Source: Lachnospiraceae bacterium
GTDB taxonomy: Bacteria > Bacillota > Clostridia > Lachnospirales > Lachnospiraceae
NCBI GenBank assembly: GCA_900753305.1
Contig: CAADYR010000027.1
Location: forward strand, 1-11,535
DNA: 11,535 nucleotides
Direction of reading: 5' to 3'
Shown here: piece after piece, positions 5,394 to 11,535 of the stretch
Layout: every line of letters starts with the position of its first letter
How positions within the stretch are numbered: the stretch's first letter is position 1
Made by a program: the position numbers and the translations under genes
Notes under the pieces: model-generated
Databases searched by the model: none
What the model saw: only the letters and a program-made list of their open reading frames with translations
What the model was told of the DNA's origin: nothing

Positions 5394-5430
5394 AGAACCG
5401 GGTGGGGATTCCTATCCGGTTCTTTTGCTT
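5394..5430 (+). terminator. Intrinsic terminator after rplL
   Basis: AGAACCGG (5394-5401) pairs perfectly with CCGGTTCT (5416-5423). The stem can extend inward by five more pairs (5402-5406 with 5411-5415, three of them G-U) to a 4-base loop. It is followed by a T-rich tract. It separates rplJL from the rpoB promoter and may let some transcripts through. Confidence 0.92.
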
Positions 5431-5463
5431 TATTTCATTATCTAAAAATATGGAAAAAAGTAG

Positions 5464-5492
5464 TTGACTTGCACAAGGTGTTGTGTTAATAT
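5464..5492 (+). promoter_or_regulatory. Sigma-A promoter of rpoB-rpoC, extended -10
   Basis: TTGACT (5464-5469, 5 of 6) is followed after 17 bases by TAATAT (5487-5492, 4 of 6), helped by TG at 5484-5485. An A-rich stretch at about 5443-5460 precedes it. Transcription should start near 5499, giving an 88-base leader before rpoB. Confidence 0.7.
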
Positions 5493-5586
5493 GTAGTGTG
5501 CGCTATTGTGATGAATTGTGCTCGTTTTGTGCCCAAATGGCGTAAATGTAAATAGATTTATATCATGAAGAACGGGGTGAAATGTC

Positions 5587-8500
5587 ATGGAAAAGAACAG
5601 AATACGTCCAGTTACCGCCGGTAAGACAATGCGTATGAGCTATTCACGACGAAAAGAGGTTCTGGAGATGCCAAACCTCATTGAAGTCCAGAAGGATTCC
5701 TATAAGTGGTTCCTTGATGAGGGACTTCGTGAAGCTCTTGCGGATATCTCACCGATTACGGACTACAGCGGACGCTTAAGTCTGGAATTTGTAGATTACA
5801 TCTTAGCTGAAGATGAAATCAAGCATACGATTGAAGAATGCAAAGAGAGAGATTTAACTTATGAAGCCCCCTTAAAGATCAAAGTTCGCCTTCATAATAA
5901 GGAAAAAGAAGAAATTAGTGAACATGAGATTTTTATGGGTAATTTCCCACTGATGACTGAAACAGGTACCTTCGTAATTAATGGTGCGGAGCGTGTTATC
6001 GTCAGCCAGTTAGTACGTTCACCCGGTATCTATTATGGTATTGCGCATGATAAGATCGGTAAGAGATTATTCTCCTGTACAGTAATCCCTAACCGTGGTG
6101 CATGGTTGGAGTACGAAACAGATTCCAATGATGTTTTTTATGTGCGTGTAGATAGAACAAGAAAGGTACCTATTACTGTATTTATCAGAGCTCTTGGTGT
6201 TGGTACTAATGAAGAGATTCTTGAATTATTCGGTGACGAACCTAAGATTCATGCAAGCTTCACAAAGGATACCGCAGAGAACTATCAGGAAGGCTTGAAG
6301 GAACTATACAGTAAGATCCGTCCAGGAGAACCTTTCAGTTTGGATAGTGCAGAGAATCTGGTTACAGCCATGTTCTTTGATCCAAGAAGATATGACCTTG
6401 CCAAAGTAGGTCGTTATAAATTTAATAAGAAGCTGGCTCTCAGAAGCAGAATCCGTAATGCGCAGCTTGCTGAGGATGTTGTAGATCCTTTCACAGGTGA
6501 AGTGTTGGGACAGAAGGGTGAAACTGTTACAATGGAAATGGCAGATGCAATCCAGAATGCAGCAGTACCTTTTGTATGGATTCAGACTGAGGAGAGAGTT
6601 GTTAAAGTTCTTTCCAATATGATGGTAGACATCACTAATTTCGTAGACTGTGATCCTCATTCTCTTGGAATTACAGAGCAGGTATATTTCCCTGTACTTC
6701 GTAAAATCCTTGAAGAATATTCAGAGAATCCGGAAGAATTAGCAGATGCTATTCAGAGAAATGTACATGAATTAATTCCGAAGCATATTACTAAGGAAGA
6801 TATTCTTGCTTCCATTAACTATAATATGCATCTTGAATATGGTCTGGGCAACAGTGATGATATTGACCACTTGGGTAACAGACGTATCAGAGCGGTAGGA
6901 GAACTGTTACAGAACCAGTACCGTATCGGTCTTTCAAGAATGGAACGTGTTGTCCGTGAAAGAATGACAACACATGATTCTGATGATGTATCACCACAGG
7001 TACTGATCAATATTAAACCTGTACAGGCAGCAATTAAGGAGTTCTTCGGATCTTCACAGTTGTCACAGTTCATGGATCAGAATAACCCTCTGGGTGAGTT
7101 GACACATAAGAGACGTTTATCTGCATTGGGACCTGGCGGTCTGTCAAGAGATCGTGCCGGATTCGAGGTTCGAGATGTACATTATTCCCACTATGGAAGA
7201 ATGTGTCCTATTGAGACTCCTGAAGGACCTAACATCGGTCTGATCAACTCTCTGGCATCCTATGCAAGAATTAATGAATATGGTTTTATCGAAGCTCCCT
7301 ATAGAAAGATCGATAAAACAGATCCTAAGAATCCTCGGGTTACAGATGAAGTTGTTTATATGACAGCCGATGAGGAAGATAACTACCATGTAGCACAGGC
7401 TAACGAGGCACTGGATGAGAATGGTTACTTTGTACGTAACTCTGTATCCGGTCGTTATCTGGATGAAACACAGGAATATCCCAAGACAATGTTCGATTAT
7501 ATGGACGTGTCTCCAAGAATGGTATTCTCAGTTGCTACAGCATTGATCCCGTTCCTTCAGAACGATGATGCTAACCGTGCGTTGATGGGATCTAACATGC
7601 AGCGTCAGGCAGTACCTCTTATGATTACAGAAGCTCCTGTAGTTGGTACGGGTATTGAGGTTAAGACCGCTGTGGACTCTGGTGTTTGTGTTGTGGCTAA
7701 GAAGCCTGGTACAATTACTTATGTTTCTTCCAAGATGATCAGAATGACTTATGATGATGGAGAGAAGGCAGAGTTCCATTTATATAAATTTACACGAAGC
7801 AACCAGTCCAACTGCTACAATCAGAAGCCTATCGTATTTAAGGGCGACCATGTAGAGGCAGGTCAGGTAATCGCTGATGGTCCTTCTACAAGCGGTGGAG
7901 AACTTGGACTTGGTAAGAACCCTCTGATCGGTTTCATGACCTGGGAAGGTTATAACTACGAAGATGCTGTTCTGCTGAGTGAAAGACTGGTTCAGGATGA
8001 TGTGTATACATCAATCCATATGGAAGAATACGAAACAGATGCAAGAGATACCAAGCTCGGACCGGAAGAGATCACAAGAGATGTTCCGGGTGTCGGCGAT
8101 GATGCTTTAAAGGATCTGGATGACAGAGGTATTATCAGAATCGGTGCTGAGGTTCGTGCAGGTGATATTCTGGTTGGTAAGGTTACTCCTAAGGGTGAAA
8201 CTGAGCTGACAGCAGAAGAAAGACTTCTTCGTGCGATCTTTGGTGAGAAGGCAAGAGAAGTCAGAGATACATCCCTTAAGGTTCCGCATGGTGAGTATGG
8301 TGTTGTTGTAGATGCCAAGGTATTCTCCAGAGCTAATGGTGATACAGAACTTTCTCCTGGTGTAAATCAGGTAGTTCGTATTTATATCGCACAGAAGAGA
8401 AAGATTTCTGTTGGTGATAAGATGGCTGGTCGTCATGGTAACAAGGGTGTCGTTTCCCGTGTACTTCCAGTAGAAGATATGCCATATCTGCCTAACGGAC

Positions 8501-9450
8501 GTCCTCTTGATATCGTATTGAATCCTTTGGGTGTACCTTCACGTATGAATATCGGACAGGTATTGGAGATTCATTTATCCCTTGCTGCCAAGGCACTGGG
8601 CTTTAATGTATCTACTCCTGTATTCGATGGTGCAAACGAAGCTGATATCATGGATACCCTGGATCTGGCAAATGATTATGTTAACCTTGAATGGGAAGAA
8701 TTTGAGGCTAAGCATAAGGAAGAACTGCTTCCGGAAGTTATGGATTATCTGTATCAGAACAGAGATCACAGAAAATTATGGAAGGGTGTTCCTATTTCCA
8801 GAGACGGTAAAGTCAGATTAAGAGATGGTAGAACCGGCGAGTACTTTGACAGCCCTGTAACAATCGGACACATGCATTATCTGAAACTTCACCATTTGGT
8901 AGATGATAAGATCCATGCACGTTCAACCGGACCGTACTCCTTAGTTACACAGCAGCCTTTAGGTGGTAAGGCACAGTTCGGTGGACAGCGTTTCGGAGAA
9001 ATGGAAGTTTGGGCATTGGAGGCTTATGGCGCATCCTATACACTGCAGGAAATCCTGACTGTCAAGTCGGATGATGTAGTTGGACGTGTGAAGACATACG
9101 AAGCAATCATCAAGGGCGAGAATATTCCTGAACCGGGTATTCCTGAATCCTTCAAGGTATTGCTGAAAGAATTACAGTCTCTGGCTCTTGATGTCAAAGT
9201 ATACGATGAGAACCGCAATGAAGTTGAGATTATGGAATCTGTTGATTACAGTGATACTGATTTCCGTGTTGAGATGGAAGGCGATAATAAGTATGACTAT
9301 GGTAAGGAATCCTTTGACGGATATTCTAAGAAGGAATTCGATTCAAACAGCGGGGATTTAGTAGATTCCTACGAAGAAGAGGAAGAGGATGACGACTTAG
9401 CAGACGATTTCGAAGATGATTTCGATTCGTCAGATTCTCTGGATGACTAA
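5587..9450 (+). CDS. rpoB: DNA-directed RNA polymerase beta subunit
   Basis: RpoB is one of the two large catalytic subunits of RNA polymerase and holds the rifampicin pocket. The 1287-residue protein contains the N-terminal beta segments, the rifampicin region GSSQLSQFMDQNNPL (488-502) and THKRRLSALGPGGL (506-519), then GRMCPIETPEGPNIGLINS. The active-centre segment GDKMAGRHGNKG (943-954) has lysines K945 and K953, equivalent to E. coli K1065 and K1073. The clamp-contact region GGKAQFGGQRFGEMEVWALEAYGA is intact. The residues equivalent to E. coli Q513, D516, H526, R529, S531 and L533 are all wild type, which predicts rifampicin sensitivity at this locus. The family body ends near residue 1215; the last 71 residues are an extra acidic tail (about 31 Asp/Glu against 5 Lys/Arg). 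The start is set by GGGGTGA at 5574-5580, a weaker site than its neighbours have. Confidence 0.98.
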   Translation: MEKNRIRPVTAGKTMRMSYSRRKEVLEMPNLIEVQKDSYKWFLDEGLREALADISPITDYSGRLSLEFVDYILAEDEIKHTIEECKERDLTYEAPLKIKVRLHNKEKEEISEHEIFMGNFPLMTETGTFVINGAERVIVSQLVRSPGIYYGIAHDKIGKRLFSCTVIPNRGAWLEYETDSNDVFYVRVDRTRKVPITVFIRALGVGTNEEILELFGDEPKIHASFTKDTAENYQEGLKELYSKIRPGEPFSLDSAENLVTAMFFDPRRYDLAKVGRYKFNKKLALRSRIRNAQLAEDVVDPFTGEVLGQKGETVTMEMADAIQNAAVPFVWIQTEERVVKVLSNMMVDITNFVDCDPHSLGITEQVYFPVLRKILEEYSENPEELADAIQRNVHELIPKHITKEDILASINYNMHLEYGLGNSDDIDHLGNRRIRAVGELLQNQYRIGLSRMERVVRERMTTHDSDDVSPQVLINIKPVQAAIKEFFGSSQLSQFMDQNNPLGELTHKRRLSALGPGGLSRDRAGFEVRDVHYSHYGRMCPIETPEGPNIGLINSLASYARINEYGFIEAPYRKIDKTDPKNPRVTDEVVYMTADEEDNYHVAQANEALDENGYFVRNSVSGRYLDETQEYPKTMFDYMDVSPRMVFSVATALIPFLQNDDANRALMGSNMQRQAVPLMITEAPVVGTGIEVKTAVDSGVCVVAKKPGTITYVSSKMIRMTYDDGEKAEFHLYKFTRSNQSNCYNQKPIVFKGDHVEAGQVIADGPSTSGGELGLGKNPLIGFMTWEGYNYEDAVLLSERLVQDDVYTSIHMEEYETDARDTKLGPEEITRDVPGVGDDALKDLDDRGIIRIGAEVRAGDILVGKVTPKGETELTAEERLLRAIFGEKAREVRDTSLKVPHGEYGVVVDAKVFSRANGDTELSPGVNQVVRIYIAQKRKISVGDKMAGRHGNKGVVSRVLPVEDMPYLPNGRPLDIVLNPLGVPSRMNIGQVLEIHLSLAAKALGFNVSTPVFDGANEADIMDTLDLANDYVNLEWEEFEAKHKEELLPEVMDYLYQNRDHRKLWKGVPISRDGKVRLRDGRTGEYFDSPVTIGHMHYLKLHHLVDDKIHARSTGPYSLVTQQPLGGKAQFGGQRFGEMEVWALEAYGASYTLQEILTVKSDDVVGRVKTYEAIIKGENIPEPGIPESFKVLLKELQSLALDVKVYDENRNEVEIMESVDYSDTDFRVEMEGDNKYDYGKESFDGYSKKEFDSNSGDLVDSYEEEEEDDDLADDFEDDFDSSDSLDD

Positions 9451-9474
9451 GAAATTATATTTGGGAACGAGAAA

Positions 9475-9510
9475 ATCATCATTTCCAATCAATGATAAAT
9501 TGGAAGGAGA
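9475..9510 (+). promoter_or_regulatory. rpoB-rpoC intergenic hairpin next to the rpoC ribosome binding site
   Basis: TTCCAAT (9483-9489) pairs perfectly with ATTGGAA (9499-9505) around a 9-base loop. The last two bases of the 3' arm belong to the AAGGAG Shine-Dalgarno sequence (9504-9509). No T-tract follows, so it is not a terminator. It could tune rpoC translation or mark an RNA processing site; both are inference. Confidence 0.5.
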
Positions 9511-9516
9511 GCCAAA

Positions 9517-11535
9517 ATGTCTGAGAACAAAAATGAATCATACCAGCCGATAACCTTTGATGCGATCAAAATTGGTCTTGCATCACCTGAGAAGATCAGG
9601 GAATGGTCCAGAGGCGAAGTAACCAAGCCAGAGACAATCAATTACAGAACATTAAAGCCTGAACGTGAAGGTTTATTCTGTGAAAGAATCTTTGGACCCA
9701 GTAAGGACTGGGAGTGTCACTGTGGTAAGTATAAGAAAATTAGATATAAAGGTGTTATCTGCGACCGTTGTGGTGTAGAAGTTACCAAGTCCAGCGTTCG
9801 TAGAGAGCGTATGGGACATATTGAACTGGCAGCACCTGTTTCTCACATCTGGTATTTCAAGGGTATTCCCAGCCGTATGGGATTAATCCTTGATTTAACA
9901 CCAAGAGTTCTGGAGAAGGTATTGTACTTTGCTTCTTATATCGTTCTGGATCCAATGGAAACAGATCTTGAATATAAGCAGGTATTATCCGAAAAAGAAT
10001 ATCAGGATAACGTTGAAAAATGGGGAAGCAAGAGATTCCGTGTAGGTATGGGAGCTGAAGCAATCAAAGAATTGCTTCAGGCTATCGACCTTGATAAGGA
10101 CTGTGAGGAATTAAAGGCTGAACTTAAGAATGATAATACTAAGGGACAGAAGCGTGCAAAAATCGTTAAGAGACTGGAAGTTGTTGAATCTTTCAGAAAT
10201 TCCGGTAATAAGCCTGAATGGATGATCCTTGATGCAGTTCCAGTTATCCCACCCGATTTACGTCCTATGGTTCAGTTGGATGGTGGACGTTTTGCAACAT
10301 CTGACCTGAATGATCTTTACAGAAGAATCATCAACAGAAATAACCGTTTGAAGAGACTTCTTGAGTTAGGCGCACCTGATATCATCGTACGTAATGAGAA
10401 GAGAATGTTACAGGAAGCAGTTGATGCTTTGATCGATAATGGTAGACGTGGTCGTCCTGTAACCGGACCCGGAAACAGAGCACTTAAGTCTCTGTCCGAT
10501 ATGTTAAAGGGTAAATCCGGACGTTTCCGTCAGAACCTGTTAGGTAAGCGTGTTGACTATTCCGGACGTTCCGTTATCGTTGTCGGACCTGAACTTAAGA
10601 TTTACCAGTGTGGTCTTCCTAAGGAAATGGCAATTGAATTATTCAAACCTTTCGTTATGAAGGAACTGGTATCCAGACAGATTTCACAGAATATCAAGCA
10701 TGCTAAGAAACTTGTTGAGAAACTGGATCCTACTGTTTGGGATGTACTTGAAGATGTTATCAAAGAGCATCCGGTTATGCTGAACCGTGCTCCGACACTG
10801 CATAGACTGGGTATTCAGGCATTTGAGCCTATTCTGGTAGAAGGTAAGGCAATTAAGCTGCATCCTCTTGTATGTACCGCTTTCAATGCCGACTTCGATG
10901 GTGACCAGATGGCTGTGCACCTTCCTCTTTCAGTGGAAGCACAGGCAGAATGCCGATTCCTGTTATTATCACCGAATAACCTGTTGAAACCTTCAGATGG
11001 TGGTCCTGTAGCCGTTCCTTCACAGGATATGGTTCTTGGTATTTATTATCTGACACAGGAAAGACCTGGTGCGATCGGTGAAGGTAAATACTTTAAGAGT
11101 GTTAATGAAGCAATTCTTGCTTATGAGAACAAAGCTTGTACATTACATTCCAGAATCAAGGTAAGAATCAGCAAGACAATGCCGAATGGTGAGGTAAAGA
11201 CCGGTATTGTTGAATCTACACTTGGTAGATTTATCTTTAATGAAATCCTGCCTCAGGATCTTGAATTTGTAGACAGAAGCAAGCCCGAGAATGATCTGCT
11301 TCTTGAAGTTGACTTCCACGTTGGTAAGAAGGGCTTAAAGCAGATTCTGGAAAAGGTTATCAATATCCATGGTGCAACCAAGACTGCTGAAGTATTGGAC
11401 AGCATCAAGGCTATGGGATATAAATATTCTACAAGAGCTGCTATGACAGTATCCATTTCCGATATGACAGTACCTGCTGAGAAACCTCAGATGCTTGCAG
11501 ATGCACAGGCTACTGTAGACCGTATCACAATGAAC
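9517..11535 (+). CDS. rpoC: DNA-directed RNA polymerase beta' subunit (5' part, runs off the window)
   Basis: RpoC provides the catalytic magnesium site of RNA polymerase. The frame stays open for all 673 codons to the window edge, so the C-terminal half is missing. Visible landmarks are the N-terminal zinc site with C67, C69, C82 and C85 (WECHCGKY to ICDRCGVE), the double-psi-barrel approach GRRGRPVTGPGNRALKSL (309-326), KRVDYSGRSVIVVGP, the HPVMLNRAPTLHR segment (418-430), and the catalytic NADFDGD (457-463), whose D459, D461 and D463 chelate magnesium. The bridge helix and trigger loop lie beyond the edge. AAGGAG at 9504-9509 lies 7 bases before the ATG. It follows rpoB after 66 bases with no terminator, so the two form one operon. 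Confidence 0.98.
   Translation, partial: MSENKNESYQPITFDAIKIGLASPEKIREWSRGEVTKPETINYRTLKPEREGLFCERIFGPSKDWECHCGKYKKIRYKGVICDRCGVEVTKSSVRRERMGHIELAAPVSHIWYFKGIPSRMGLILDLTPRVLEKVLYFASYIVLDPMETDLEYKQVLSEKEYQDNVEKWGSKRFRVGMGAEAIKELLQAIDLDKDCEELKAELKNDNTKGQKRAKIVKRLEVVESFRNSGNKPEWMILDAVPVIPPDLRPMVQLDGGRFATSDLNDLYRRIINRNNRLKRLLELGAPDIIVRNEKRMLQEAVDALIDNGRRGRPVTGPGNRALKSLSDMLKGKSGRFRQNLLGKRVDYSGRSVIVVGPELKIYQCGLPKEMAIELFKPFVMKELVSRQISQNIKHAKKLVEKLDPTVWDVLEDVIKEHPVMLNRAPTLHRLGIQAFEPILVEGKAIKLHPLVCTAFNADFDGDQMAVHLPLSVEAQAECRFLLLSPNNLLKPSDGGPVAVPSQDMVLGIYYLTQERPGAIGEGKYFKSVNEAILAYENKACTLHSRIKVRISKTMPNGEVKTGIVESTLGRFIFNEILPQDLEFVDRSKPENDLLLEVDFHVGKKGLKQILEKVINIHGATKTAEVLDSIKAMGYKYSTRAAMTVSISDMTVPAEKPQMLADAQATVDRITMN

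Noticed and set aside
1..11535. CRISPR arrays, insertion sequences, phage genes, tRNA or rRNA
   Set aside because: No spaced direct repeats, inverted terminal repeats, transposase motifs, cloverleaf or rRNA segments were seen by eye.

Overview
This window is the start of the rif/str ribosomal and RNA polymerase cluster of a low-to-mid-GC Firmicute, most likely a Clostridia member of the Lachnospiraceae type. That placement rests on gene order, strong AGGAGG ribosome binding sites, the Firmicute-style RpoB without large lineage insertions, and general sequence style; no database search was possible. The plus-strand order is rpmG (L33), secE, nusG, rplK (L11), rplA (L1), a capA-like metallophosphatase gene, rplJ (L10), rplL (L7/L12), rpoB and rpoC. 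rpoC runs off the right edge after 673 codons. The first 63 bases hold the beginning of an unidentified gene on the minus strand.

Layout and control. Five candidate sigma-A promoters divide the cluster: before rpmG (237-265), rplK (1525-1553), capA (2808-2836), rplJ (4152-4180) and rpoB (5464-5492). All have 17-base spacers, and four have an extended -10 TG. Strong intrinsic terminators follow rplA (2799-2826) and rplL (5394-5430). Untranslated leaders with visible RNA structure precede rplK (an L1-type autoregulatory site) and rplJ (an L10 leader with a terminator and a competing antiterminator).

How the genes work together. L33, L11, L1, L10 and L7/L12 are large-subunit proteins. SecE is the small essential subunit of the protein translocon. 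NusG couples RNA polymerase to elongation, termination and the ribosome. RpoB and RpoC form the catalytic core of RNA polymerase. The feedback elements match established regulation in which L1 and the L10-L12 complex bind their own mRNAs.

What is unusual. A membrane-anchored CapA-family gene interrupts the usual rplKA-rplJL run, and its apparent promoter has its -35 hexamer in the loop of the upstream rplA terminator. NusG has a roughly 75-residue acidic, proline-rich N-terminal extension, RpoB has a roughly 70-residue acidic C-terminal tail, and L10 ends in an acidic AAEETP repeat. I see no CRISPR array, mobile element, tRNA or rRNA, and no convincing new multi-gene system; the most interesting signals are regulatory architecture and protein tails.
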